Assembly: GCA_947646735.1 (NCBI GenBank)
Contig: CANTFK010000983.1
Coordinates: 186,001 to 250,000 of the forward strand
DNA: 64,000 bases
Source: Peronospora farinosa
Taxonomy: Eukaryota > Oomycota > Peronosporomycetes > Peronosporales > Peronosporaceae
Reading direction: 5' to 3'
In this document: positions 33,801 through 46,269 of the stretch, piece after piece
Layout: each line of letters opens with the position of its first letter
Position numbering within the stretch: the stretch's first letter is position 1
Program-made: the position numbers and the translations under genes
Notes under the pieces: model-generated
Seen by the model: only the letters and a program-made list of their open reading frames with translations
The model's database searches: none
What the model was told of the DNA's origin: nothing

Positions 33801-36800
33801 CCTGGTAGCACTTTGTAGTCCTTCCAATGAACAGATTCGAGATGAACATGGACGAGTCTTCGGTGGCTCTCCAGCGGTCTCGCTGGAGCATTCTGATTTT
33901 CCACATCTCACCTCGGTGGAGTGGCAGGCACTACATCGCCTCGCGGCGGTATCGGGTGAAACTATTGTGACGTCGCTGCTGAGCACAGCGACGTCCGATG
34001 ATCAACGTGTCGCCATCCAAGACTTTATGGTGCGCGAGCTCGCCGAAGCGAATCGGCGAGTATTGACTCCCTCGCGCACTTCGCACCATGACGCTATCAA
34101 GATGGAGACGTCAACGTACTCCGGTGATGGTCCGGATCGTCCCCCCTCCATCGCTGGTTTTGCGAGGTGGATATTGGAATAGCGTCAAGATTAATTGACG
34201 CTCCGACGGCCAAGATCAATTTCCTGCTGTCTCGCCTTGTTGGCAAAGCCAAGGAATGGGCTCTCGGAAAGCTCGTCGTAGATGAGTCGGCGTTCCCCAC
34301 GCTGGACGATATCCAGCGTGACTTACGATTGGCTTTCGATCCTCCTCAAGATGAATCTCGCTTGCGTGCAGATTTCTTCTCACTCCGACAGGGCAAGCTG
34401 TCAATGCGTGACTACGTGCAGAAGACACGTCATCTTGCTTGGTGCATTACCACGCAGCCAATTGGCATGGCTTCACAAGTCCATGTCTCATTTTTTGGTA
34501 TGCAAGAGGGCATGACGCGTTACTGCCTCACACGCGCTGAGCCAAAGTCCCTCGAGGAGGCATTTGCCCTCGCGCTTCGCGAAGATTACACTCTCGCGTC
34601 GTCGAACCTGCACGCAGCGTCACAACCTTACCGGACGTCTGCCCCAGAGCCAATGGAAATTGATGCAATTGAGTCCTCTCGTGGTCGCGGCAAATCATTA
34701 GGCCGCGACATTCGCAATCCGAATACGATGAAGTGTTTTCGCTGTAGTAAGACAGGCCATCGTGCGCTGTCTGTCGAGCACCTGCGCCGGTGACTATGAA
34801 CACAGCTGTCTCACGAGGAGACGCTGTGTCGTCGGTGGTACCGCCATAAACGAGCGTTTCCAGTAGACGTGGGACGCCCTACTGGCAGAAATGGAGCCCC
34901 GATTACTCAGAAGGAAGCTCGGGCTTCTAGCCCCAAAGTGGTTCGTAATCACTTCAATTCCACCACCATGCGCGATGATGTGATACTGACTATTATCAGT
35001 CTCATTGTTGCTGGATTGAAGCGACCACTCCGAGCGTTGTTGGATTCTGGAGCTTCCAACAACTTCTTTCGTGCATCCTGTTTGTCCCTTCTCCCGTCGA
35101 CTGTCACGGTTCGAGAAGGTCCAGGTGACATCGTTGTCAAACTTGCCGATGGACAACCAAAACGTGCCCCGCATAAAAAGTGGTTTTACCGTACACTATC
35201 GACGGTTTCCAGAGCAAAGACAAATTTTTGGTGTACGAGATAAACTATGCATTTGATTGTATACTTGGGATACCATGGCTGTAACGTCATCAGCCGAAAA
35301 TAGATTGGATATCTAGGTCCGTCGAACGACGAAGCGGATATGACGTCAGTGAAGTGTTTACTCATTTGTTGGTCGCTTCATCCGATTGGCCTCACGTCAG
35401 GGTCGAGAACGAACTCGCCACGACTAGTAGTCAACACAGAGAGAGCGATGGCCCTCTGTGCGCAGTATGCCTCGTTACACTGATGGAGCCTCAGAACGAG
35501 GCGGTCGAACAGCAGTTCCCGCACACACAGACATCGGTCGAACAGCGGTTCCCGCACACACAGACATAGGTCGAACAAGGGTTCCCGATTCTCAACGAGG
35601 CGGTCGAACAGCGGTTCCCGCACACACAGACATCGGTAGAACAGGGGTTCCCGATCTCAACGAGGCGGTCGAGCAGGGGCTCCCGCATACAAGCACATCG
35701 GACGAGCAGGGGCTCCTGATCAATTTCGAGGCGGTCGAGCAGGGTCTCCCGCGTACAAGTACATCGGACGAGCAGAGGCTCCCGATTAATATCGAGGCGG
35801 TCGAGCAGGGGCTCCCGCAAGCAAGTGAGGCGGTCGAAGACGAGCTCCCCCCTTTGATTGACGAGAATAGGCGGACTATGGATCCGCATGAGACCGACGT
35901 GGTGGAGACAGAGCTTCCACGTCTCGAGGGGGGCACATCATCCTCTTGTGATAGCGACGTGCCAGTCTCGAGCAGGGGCTCGAGACGCAAGAGAAAACGC
36001 AAGAAAGGAGAACGCCGATCATCGAGACGACGAGATTCACGTTAAAATGCTGATGCAGATGATTCCGTAGTGAAGGAATCCGTATGCGTGCTTGAATATG
36101 TGGAGGGTTCTCCACATCGTGGCCGCTACATTGAGGTATCGAGCCCACCGTGCACTGCTTAATAGATCACATTTCCGTCAGACCTTGCATGGAAAGATTG
36201 CCTTCACGACCTCAAGGAAGGCGACATCGAGCAAGTGTGAATCGTTTCAACCACCGAAGAAGCCAGTGAAGAAGTTCTGGAGGCTCTCCCAAAGAGAGCC
36301 GAGCCTAAATCAGCGCGCGAAGAACGCTTCGCGGCACAGTCTTGGGATGCTCTTCGTGCTTCGGGAAACCCTTTCTACGATATCGCCCGTGAGTACGTCG
36401 ATATTCTTCCGGAGAAAATTACAGCTGAGCTTCCGGCGGATCGTGGTGTGCGGCACGAGAAGGATCTAGTGCCAGGATCGAAATATTGCGTGACACGGCA
36501 GTGGCCGTTACCGCGCGATCGAGTCATCGCTATTGATGAATTTTTTTAGGGTCGCCGCAAGGCTAACCATGTCCGCGAGAGTATCTCGCCACATTCGAGC
36601 CCGACTTTCTGTGTAAAGAAAGCCACCGGCGGTTGGCGCATTGTGCACGCCTTCAACAAGCTGAATGACGCCACGATCCCGCCTCAAACGCCTATCCCTC
36701 GAAAAGACATGGTATTAAATACCATGTCCGGGAGCGAGAGCTACAGCGCCATATATCTGACAGACGGTTTATATTAGATCCTCATGAGGGACAGTGACAT

Positions 36801-38272
36801 TCCGTTCAATGCGGTCAGCATTCCAAGCGGGATGCTTTGGGAGTGGCTAGTCATGCCACAAGGTCTTAAGAACGCTCCGGCTACGTTCAATCGGATGGTG
36901 ACACAAGTACTTCGTCCACTTCGCGACTTTGCACCGAGCTACTTTGACGACATTTTTGTTCACAGCCGCGCTGAGCAAAAGCTCAGCGCCACGGAGGTAC
37001 ACCTTCGACACTTGAAGCAGGTGTTTTAAATTATGCGCGAGAATAAATTGTATGCGAATTTAAAGAAATGTGTCTTCTGCACTCCCGAGATTCCAGTACT
37101 CGGTTGCTACGTCAGCAAGGAAGATTTCCACGCTGATCATGAGAAGATCTCATCGATCTGTTCCCGGCCAGCGATCAGGAACCAAACGGAATTACGTCAA
37201 TGGCTCGGTATGGCGAATTACTTGCATAAGTATACGAAGTACTATGCTGAGCTAATTCAGCCATTATCGACTTTGCTCAAGAAAGACGCAGTATGGTTAT
37301 GGACGGCAGAACATCAATCTGCCTTCGACTCCGTAAAGAAGTGCTTGTCCGAGGCACCGGTGCTGATGTTACCTGATGACTCTAAGCCATTCCACGTCGT
37401 ATGTGACGCGAGCAATTTTTCTATAGGATGTGCCCTCATGCAATTTGATGACGAGGGTCGAGAGCGCGTCGTAAGTTTTTCAATCACGACAGATGAACCT
37501 GCCGAGAAAATTATCCGGTACACGACAAGGAACTTTTGGCTATGCGTTACGCCCTAATCAAGTTTAGAGCATATTTGCTCGGCGAAAAGATGTTATATAT
37601 CTACACAGATCACGCATCATTGCGTACCGCCATTAAGAGTCCTCACTTGTCTCAGCGTATGGCACGGTGGTTGTCATTTTTCGCCGAGTATAATTTTGTG
37701 GTACATTACAAGCCTGGCAAGAATAACTTTCTCGCTGACGCGCTTTCTCGTCGTCCTGATTACGATTCTCGGCGCGACATGGGTCATCAAACGGAGAATG
37801 TTGATGACGACGAAGATATCTGTGCGTGTTGTAGTGAACTGGGACTTAACGCGATGATTTCGACACCCGTGCTGTCGATCCGAAATCAGATCGCTGAATC
37901 CTACGCGAATGATTCCTTCTATGCAGGAATCATCAACTATCTCAGGGACCCGAGCGAAAAATACTCGCGAAGTTGACGAAACCGACACGCGACAACATCA
38001 AGCGTTACGCGCTTGACGGTCCGCTGCTGACGTACACGATGGACGTCTTTGATTCCCCGCGTGTCGTCATACCTGCTGATGACGACCTTCGAGCCCGATT
38101 GGTTCATGAATTTTACGACAGCCCAGCTGGCGGATAACTGGGTCGCGAAAAGACGTTTGCGGCTATTTCTCGCATATTTTTTTCTGGCCGCGAATGTATA
38201 AGTACATCCAGAAATGGGTGCACTCCTGTGAAACCTGTCAGCGTGTGAAGCTTGCGCCGTCTTCACAAGCCC
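33494..38272 (+). mobile_element. gypsy-2, 3'-truncated, copy 2
   Basis: Same order and same 3' break as copy 1: gag 33826-34793, retropepsin around 35037 (open here, with CGA instead of TGA before the active site), spacer minisatellite 35494-35835, RT with YFDD near 36945, RNase H, integrase zinc finger. A one-base deletion in an A-run near 37496 (GAAACC to GAACC) splits the RNase H frame into 37033-37557 and 37536-37976. Confidence 0.85.
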
Positions 38273-38685
38273 CGCGTGAGCGCTGGAACCACAAAAAATG
38301 CCAAAGGAAACTGTAAAATGGCATAGTATACCAGCTGCATATCCGCCGTGTCGTTTCAATATAATTTGTAAAAGGTTCTCAACCTTTTACAAATTATATT
38401 GAAACGACACGAAAAGGTTCTCAAACCTTTTACAAATTATATTGAAACGACACGGCGGATATGCAGCTGTTGAACTGCATGATATCGTGGCCATGCTACT
38501 CACATGTCTTTGCTTTATTGTACATTAGAGCCATCTCATTCAACTTGTATTAATGTGGGTAATGATACACACACATTGGACTCACAATCCTCTCGTTCTT
38601 CTTGACACTTGTAGCCCGCCAAAAAATATTCCCTGGCAGAGTCTAGCATCCAAACTTCAACTTGTCTTTTCCCAAAATATAGTCT
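38273..38685. repeat. junction repeat with palindrome, copy 2
   Basis: Copy of 23289-23701, with the same nested palindrome at 38332-38469. It marks the boundary between unit copies 2 and 3. Confidence 0.6.
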
Positions 38686-38745
38686 GAACGGGGCTGGAGG
38701 CGATGCTTCGGCTCTTGGCATCGTGCCACCACCAGCGCGCACCCA

Positions 38746-40348
38746 CAAATACATTACGTGGAGTACAAATTGCAAGCCCCAGCGCATGGTTTACGGACAA
38801 GATACGTCGCGAAAACCAGTTCAGCATGCTTTTTTGCCCAATACACGAAGGTAATGCGCGATAAGCACCATACAGTCACGTGATGATTGTAGGTCTCCCG
38901 AACTCTGTGGTTCATCCACTTTTCGGTCTAATTCGCTCTTTTCAAACAGGGCAGCAGCTGACGCTCTAGTAGCTTAAGCGCCTTACGATGCAACTTTTCA
39001 ACAGAGCAAAATGCCAGCAGCGCCTTGAACCGTCGAAGGAGAAAAACCTCAGCCTCATTAATTTTGCCCAGCTACGACCTCAAGCAGCGCACACTTGGCA
39101 CGATCTTCATACTTTGCCTTTTCTAACACACTTGACCAGCAAGATAATATCAATTAGCTCGAGTGCATTCTCGTCACTAGGTTCAGGGCTGCGGCTTGTA
39201 CGTATCCAATAGCCTATGATTCCTCTTCGTGATGTAAAGAAGCGTGTCGTTCACGGCGCAAAATCTTATGATAGCTAACAAACTCTCCATTAAACCATCA
39301 CCTTATAAATCTTCTCTCTTATTATTGCTGCTGTTGTCCTTGCGTTAAGCGCTAGTCTTGCGAGGATGAAGGTTCCGTGGGAAAAGCAGCAGTACCTCCA
39401 TGACATCGATATCGTAGTAATTTATTGCTTCCTGTCGGCGTGCCGATCGAAACAGCTTGAAACCATAATCCGCCACCAACGTCGATCAGTGTTGACTGTC
39501 CTCCGAGTAAAATTTACTGAGCGCGACGGCATCTTCCAACCGGCGATTTCGCGAAGACACAGCAACTTGCTGTGCAATCAGAAGCATTTAATGCATTTGA
39601 ACCGCGAAGGGTGGAGACAACAAAGTCGCAGTTCGTAAATATACACATCACACGGAGCCACATTGTACTTAACGATTCTCTCCACCTTCACAGTTATTGA
39701 CGAGTCGATAGATCACGTGCTTTATCTGCACTTACATCATCCAATCTATTTGTATCATGATCAAAAACTGCATAGACATTTTCTTCTTTATCCACCATCG
39801 AAACATTTTCATCAATGGATAAAGTCGCTCACGAAGCTTGCCACATAGCAACAATTCCATCACAAGTTGTTGTCGTCGTCGAACCGATGCGGGCTAGGCA
39901 GTGATACTGCATCTCAGACAGCAATTACTCCTTCTAGAACACCATTGTCTTTATCTTTCACATCCTTAGATACATGAAACACTTTGTCATTGTTCAAATT
40001 AAGAACAATCCAGTCTTTTTTCCTGAATAATCACATAATTTTCACTCAGCAGCAGTAACTGCTGCACATGCAATAGCACCGTCTGTAGTTCATGTTGAGC
40101 TCCAAGTCCCAGAGTCCGATTGACAGTCCAACACAGTCTTTCATATAGTCGATTTCATTAGAGCATAAAGTGTGTTTGCCTCGTCATAAACCGTAAAGAG
40201 AATAGCGTCCTTTCACTCCTATGTAACCACAGCATGCGTGTTACTAAAAAGTAGAGCTTTATGTCGATTATCGTAGCAACTACGCTTCAGATATCCAGAA
40301 AATCGCAGCAAATGTGAAATAACTGCTTCTAATCCACTTGCCAGTACA
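38746..40348 (-). pseudogene. decayed VPS39/Vam6-like gene, copy 3
   Basis: Third copy of the relic seen at 8750-10350, with the same blocks and breaks. Confidence 0.5.
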
Positions 40349-40769
40349 TGCAGCCCGTGCGTCCATCGATTACGAAACTACGAGTGTACTGTCCAAGCAA
40401 CCAATGAACAGCATTGGGGATGAAGCACGTGTGCTGTAGAGAAGACGAATAGTTTGCTGTGGACGCTTTAGAGCCACGTCAGCGTCCGCTTAGACACCGG
40501 CAGCGTACGCTGCGAGGACGGAACTTCTCTTCTATTTCTTATATAAATTTAAGGAAACATCGAGATACTTGGTAAGAACCTGTCTACCTTTATATGAAAA
40601 GCTATCATTATTTAGGCTAGTCGAAATGGGTCGCATCGGATGCTTTACGGCCAATCAGAAAGGAAAGATCACTTTTCATCTTTCTAGTCGTAGATAAAAA
40701 ACCAATCACATTTATTGCGAACATAAAATCCTTGTTTTTCTTCATTCAAGAATTTGCTGGCTAAACATA

Positions 40770-42626
40770 ATGGTGACGTTGTACTGCGCAATCGTTGGTG
40801 CAAAGGACAGTGTGTTCGCTATCGACATTGAAAAGGAAAAATCGGTGTATCACCTGAAAAAGGCCATTAAGGCAGAGAATGCGAATACAATCACATGTGA
40901 CGCCAAGGATCTGCAACTCTTCCTGGCAAAGATGACGGACGGCGTTTGACTGAAAGACGACGACCCTGCGGCTCTGGAGCTGAAAACAGGAAAAAAGCAT
41001 AAAGACATCCAGAAGATGATTGATGCAGATCAAGCGATTGCTACGAGAACCTTAAAGCGTTGGCTATTTGACGATAACAAGATGTTGCAGCCATCGGCAG
41101 AGCAAATCCACGTGCTGGTTGTAGCTTCAGAGAAGCTCAAATGGGAGTCAAGTCCGGTGGGACCTCATATTTACGACTCAGAGTCACAGTATTTCTGGTT
41201 AAAGAAGGAGGATACGGCTGCTACAGGACTTCTTCCCAAACGACTGATGCTGTACTGCAGACCCAACTTTCATAAGCAGGTTGAGTTCTTACGTGAAAGG
41301 GTGCTAAAAGATGGTCATCTAGGCTGGGTTCTCGGTCCTCCAGGAACGGGAAAGTCAGCGACTGCTATGGCTTTTGCTTTAACAGTCGACAGAAGTGAAT
41401 GGGAGGTGATATGGATTCACGTTGCGATGGAAGATGACTGGCAGTGTGTACGTCTGCTTGGTGACGAGCGAACGTCTCGAATTATTACTGATGTTACCGA
41501 ATTGAAAGAGGTGCTTAACGATAATGACGACTTCAAGCATCGTATAGTGCTAATTGATGGATGGACTGCAGCAGATGACTTTAAGAAGCTGTCAAAAGTG
41601 TGTAAGACGTGGTTTTCAAAGGAAGACGTTATCATGAAGCGCCGGCTCGCATTTATTTGCTCCATTGCCTCTCGTAGGAAGGTTAAAGACGACCGCGATG
41701 TCATTGATCGTGCAATGGAGTGCCCGGTGTTCTCTTGGACACTGGACGAGTACATTGATGCGATAAAGGATGATACATTTTTTCGCAACGTGGAGCCATA
41801 CTTGGGTGGCCCCTTGAACGATCGTTCAGCTATGGTAGAGGCCAAGTATTATTACGCCGGTGGATCCTGTCGCTATATGTTTTGCTATAACTCGACGGAT
41901 GTGATGATAAAGTTGCATGATGCTGCGGATGCATTGAATAATGCTGAGAATACCGCTACCATTGGTATGTATTCACCATTATGCGTCAATCGCTTGTTTG
42001 CGATGTTCAGGGTATCTGATGTGAAAAAAGTGACACCTTTGATCAGTCGCTATGCCGCTATGGTGATCGCCATTATATGCGGTCCGAATACGATCCGAAA
42101 TTTTATGTCAACTATCCGACAAAGCTCAAACCCGGCATTGAATGGATGGATGGTGGAGGTGACTTTCTTCTCGTGTATTCAGCATGGCGGTCTCGCGATA
42201 TTTGATGCGGACGGGAACAAGCTTGAAACGTGGAGTCAATCTTTAGTAGTGGAGTCGGATGAAATACCTCAACTTCCTGATGGCCCTGTATGGATTAAGC
42301 CATCTAAATGGAACCAAGGTGGATACGACGCGATCATGGTGAGTAAGAAGACTGCCTTTGTCCGGATGGTGCAAGTTACTAGTGCCGACAAGCACTCATT
42401 TCATATTGGCTCCTTCCATTCGTGGTTGGAAAAGCTCATGCAGTCTAACCAGAGTTTTGAGATCAAGACGTTGGAGATAACCTTTGTTGTCACGAGAGAA
42501 AAGCTGAAAAGTTTTGAGTTGACGGACGTAACTGGTCAAGGACTGCTGGAGGCGTTTCATTGGCGTAAGAACACAGAGGTTGATCGAGCAAGAATAGTCG
42601 GGATTCAAGGGCTGTACAATCTCTGA
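40770..42626 (+). pseudogene. Crinkler (CRN) copy 3, broken by a premature stop
   Basis: The promoter and start resemble CRN1 ([10 protein letters not shown]). Codon 60 (40947-40949) is TGA where CRN1 and CRN2 have TGG for Trp. It lies just after LFLAK, so a full CRN cannot be made. The remaining frame (41016-42626, 536 codons) keeps HVLV, Walker A, Walker B and the REase-like region but has no secretion header. Just before LQLFLAK a short tract differs ([10 protein letters not shown] in place of EDLQGPARN). Further local differences are GGPLNDR, AIICGPN, GGLAIFDADGNKLE and EKLMQ. Everything else is almost identical to CRN1. These islands suggest conversion from a different CRN family member. 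Confidence 0.9.
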
Positions 42627-42825
42627 CTGTAGTACAGGTTGTTGACTCTCACAGTGCCGGCTATGTTTCTTATGAAGGCGCCTACCGTCTCGGGAATATG
42701 TGCGGCAAAAGAACAGATGAACACGGACGCGGTAGTCGAAATTCAGAGCAGCAGTTAATTAATGTTAAGTCTAGTAAACTTAAATGATCTTTGACCACCT
42801 GAACATCATAGCATTCGTAAGCTAG

Positions 42826-43292
42826 CGTCACATTGGGCATGTCTCGATGACATACTTACCATCTTGTACTCGTCCGTCCGACTGCCAAGGAGCAACACAG
42901 CTGGCGAGTTCATCCACAGCTCTCCGATCGTCTTCATCTGGAGAACGATCTTCTTGAACTGGTCCACATGTGTGGCAAATTTTGTGCCCGGGTTGCACCT
43001 TGATGTTGTTCCACTTCATTGTGATGAGGAGCCGAATTTTATCGTCTTTATGCTCTTCGAGCAGTAGCCACGCCTCAGCGGCAGTCACGGGCGCTGACTT
43101 GGTACGTGAGACTCCTGTCTGCTTTCAGATCGTAGATCTTCCGGAGCATCGCTCATTTTATTGAGCTCGGAATGGATGAATCTGCGGCAACAGACCCTTC
43201 CGAGCGATTTTACTCGCATGTTGAGCTTAAAGTGGAAGTGGCTATCGTCTGTGAGCTTGTCAATTCTGTCGGTGTGGCTTAAGCTCATACCT
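42826..43292 (-). pseudogene. Ty1/copia gag relic, copy 3
   Basis: Third copy of the copia gag relic, with a few extra substitutions (KIRLLITM in place of KKQLLITM). Confidence 0.65.
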
Positions 43293-43799
43293 CATTGGGA
43301 TTGTGAATCGTGCAGAAAAAATGTGAGTAGGAAGAAAATAGATTCGAAAGCGCAGTCCTTTCGCTTTCGAATCAATTTTAGTAGCAAATACTGTTCGCAC
43401 AGTATCTGCTACGTCTACTTCATATCCACCTTGTCGTTCGTTCATGAGAATCTTATTACTTACACCTATAAAACAAGTAAGAGCAAGCTAAATTACCATT
43501 GCGTTACGAGTTCCAAGAACACGCAACTGGTTAAAGTGCACACTGACTGTATATTTCAATATCCAAGAGCAAAATGGACGATTGCAACACTGCTAGATAT
43601 TATAATGTATAGCTTGCATTAGCTTCTTGGTTGCAATGCTCGACTGTGTCATGAAGTGGTCTGGCCGTGTTGTCGGCAAGTGTATGATAATCAGCAATCG
43701 TTGATTATCAATATTTGCTCACTGACTGAATGCAACACGCTTGTTCCATTTACAAGGCGCTTCAAGATTTACACTTGAATTACTTCCAAGCTGGCACAT

Positions 43800-44439
43800 G
43801 TTTCTTTAAGCTTGTCCTGTAGCATGCGTCATGGCTTAACTTTCTTCCATCATGAACTCAAAAGATGATCCAGCGACGCTGCGACTCGGTCGAAAGAGCG
43901 ATTCATTGCGAGCTCAACGTGTGCGAGCTTGATGCTGGTTTGCCGTGATGCACGGCATCAACGCAGCCTCATTGACGAAGCTTGCCAATTAAGATCCTGA
44001 GTGCTGACCAAGATGAACGCATTTCTTCGCGATAACAGACAGGTCTACTATGCTGTCAAGACGCACGTTGCGACAATGCACCTCTAGGACTGCCTCAAGA
44101 CCCTTGGTGTCAGGCAGTCCGACATACGCAATCTGGATCAAGCACCTCAGGTCGATTCGTAGCAGCAGTCACGATAATTCCGTTGGCATTTCCTTCGAAT
44201 CCATCCATCTCCGTCAATTACTGATTCAGTGTCTGCTCACGTTCATCGTTCGAATGAAGTCACCACGGGCTTTAGCCAGCGCATCGATTTCGTCGATAAA
44301 GATGATGCACTGCGAATACTACGAGGCCTGAGTAAAGAAGTTTTGCACTCGAGCAGCTCCTCTTCCCACAAGCATCTTTACAATATTCGAGGCCGAGCAA
44401 GACAAGAAAGCCACACCCGCTTTAGAAGCTACAGCTCTG
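43800..44439 (-). pseudogene. FtsH-type AAA protease pseudogene, copy 3, truncated
   Basis: Keeps the Walker B (IIFIDEIDA) and [10 protein letters not shown] blocks but loses the P-loop end, because the amplified unit stops at 44439. Confidence 0.8.
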
Positions 44440-44449
44440 AGGCTCTAAA

Positions 44450-44590
44450 ATGGCCTACACACACGCCATTCAGAGCGTGTGTGAAGGCTGCTTTGAGGTC
44501 AGTGCCGTCATGAAGAAGGAGATCGCACAGGGTATGGACATTACGGACGGTAATGCCTCTGACTCAGATAGCGAGTTCGAAGACGACTGA
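44450..44590 (+). pseudogene. 46-codon orphan fragment at array edge
   Basis: Right after the end of copy 3 an ORF reads MAYTHAIQSVCEGCFEV and ends in the acidic tail SDSDSEFEDD before TGA. An acidic C-terminus of this kind is seen at the end of some DDE transposases, but that is only a guess. I do not recognise the protein. It may be the 3' end of an interrupted gene. Confidence 0.35.
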
Positions 44591-44654
44591 GCTACAGTCC
44601 TTGAAGCTGTAAAGATGACGCCAATTCACGAGCAGGATCACATCCTTGTAGTCA

Positions 44655-45000
44655 TGACACACCCGTGGCTTGCAGAGGGGTGATCAGTCCGCAAGCCTTG
44701 CTTGAGGGGGTTTGCGGAGTCAAAGGTAAAATTGAGAATGTATTTGTTGGAGGGTTATATGGTAGGCTAGACTAACCCAACTAATGAAAGTACTTGCGCA
44801 ATCATCTTGGTCATCATCTTGGTCATCATCTTGGTCATCATCTTGGTCATCATCTTGGTCATCATCTTGGTCATCATCTTGGTCATCATCTTGGTCATCA
44901 TCTTGGTCATCATCTTGGTCATCATCTTGGTCATCATCTTGGTCATCATCTTGGTTATCATCTTGGTTCTCGCAGGTCATTAACCATACCACCTGTGTCA
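44655..45000 (-). repeat. 3' LTR with 14-unit 12-bp array
   Basis: 346 bp. The array at 44801-44968 is 14 copies of ATCATCTTGGTC, the last with GGTT variants. Apart from array length it matches the other LTR. Termini form TGACACA...TGTGTCA. Confidence 0.93.
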
Positions 45001-45024
45001 TACTCCCCCCATGATCTGTGAGAA

Positions 45025-46269
45025 TCAGCATGGAAAAATGCGGCGGATACTCACACGCTCGGTCTCTTTGACCTTGTCTATCGTGACAGTTCCGTTGTCA
45101 TGAACTGCACGTATTAGAAACGGTCCTTGTGCCACGGCGTGAAGCTTCGCACGAAATTGTTTGGAAATCCGCATCATCACGTGATCGCCTGCATTGTAAA
45201 AATGCTCGAGGCGTTTGCTGTTTTCGCGGTCGTTGTCAGCGAGGATTGCATCGAAACGGCGCTTGGATAGGTAGCTCCAGTTAGCATTGTAAAGCTGACG
45301 AGTGATCATGTCTTGCCCGAAGAGAAGCTGACCTGGCGAAGCATTGAGAATACTGTGGTAGCTAGCTCTCACGGCGAACGCAGCGTAGTGTATGGTCTTC
45401 TTCCAGTCAACTCCATTGTAGCAACGGATGACATTCAAAATCTTCAAATGCACGCGCTCACATATTGCGTTCGCTTGTGGGTTCTTGCTTGTGATGGGCT
45501 TGGACTGAATTCCGTAGCTGCGCAGCATCTCCTGAAACTCTTCACCAGTAAACTCTGTCCCTTGGTCATGAATGACTATTACTGGACGCGGGTATCTGCA
45601 TAGCCATTCACGATCGAAGCTCTCGGCTGTGGTTAAAGAACTTTTAACAGGCTGGATACCCACTTCCTGCCAACGCGTGGTGTGATCGACCATTGTGATG
45701 CCATAATATCCATCTTCGTATGGACCAATTAAATCAACATGAACTGTGTCGAAAGGGTTCACTGTCTTGAGTGTCCGAGGTGGCAATAATCCGTAGTCTT
45801 GCTTGCCTCCAAGTACCTTGGCCTTCTTGCAAACGAGGCAATTCTTCGTCTCCTTGTTTATAGCGGCTTCCATGACGGGCCAGTAAAGCACCTGTCTCAT
45901 CGTCTTGTACTGGCGTTCACTTCCCGGGTGACTGAGACTCAAATGGTACCAATTAATTAGGTCATCGCGCAGGCTGTCGGGTACAATGACGCGCTTTTGG
46001 TACGCGACCAGTGTGCAGCCGAGTAGCGGTAGGAGCTGGTAGTCGGGGTTGTTGTTGCCTTTAAGGCAGGAAGTCTTGATCTTCTGGATCATGGCGTCTT
46101 TATCTTGGTGCTCTTGTAGTACAGGACCATGCATGACACAGTCTGGCTCATCCGTCGTCGAACAAACCTCCTCCGCAAGTTGCAACTTAGACTTTGTCTC
46201 GAAGTTGTTAAATCGCATCCGCGAAAAAGCGTCAGCACCAACATTTTTGGCCCCCTTTATGTAGTGCAT
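45025..46269 (-). pseudogene. retrotransposon integrase (and RNase H end)
   Basis: Starts within the end of RNase H (GADAFSRMRF). A zinc-binding HHCC region follows (LSLSHPGSERQYK ... NCLVCKKAKV). The catalytic core has the three acidic residues: D in VHVDLIGPY, D in VIHDQGTEF and E in NAICERVH. The C-terminus ends in RVSIRRIFPC just before the polypurine tract. This frame is intact, but upstream pol is broken. Confidence 0.9.

Larger units (their letters stand above)
23716..38699. repeat. tandem amplified unit, copy 2 (15.0 kb)
   Basis: Head-to-tail with copy 1, with the same gene and repeat order. It differs mainly by a 340-bp replaced tract covering the CRN promoter and first codons (about 25552-25890), by one missing 21-bp repeat unit near 29760, and by small changes in the gypsy relics. 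Confidence 0.95.
38700..44439. repeat. tandem amplified unit, partial copy 3 (5.7 kb)
   Basis: Matches copies 1 and 2 from GCGATGCTTCGG to the end of ACAGCTCTG (14439 in copy 1), which lies inside the FtsH-like pseudogene. Beyond 44439 the sequence is unrelated. More substitutions relative to copies 1 and 2 than those two show to each other. Confidence 0.93.

Noticed and set aside
44801..44968. CRISPR-like array
   Set aside because: Units are directly tandem without spacers, in a eukaryotic LTR; it is a minisatellite.
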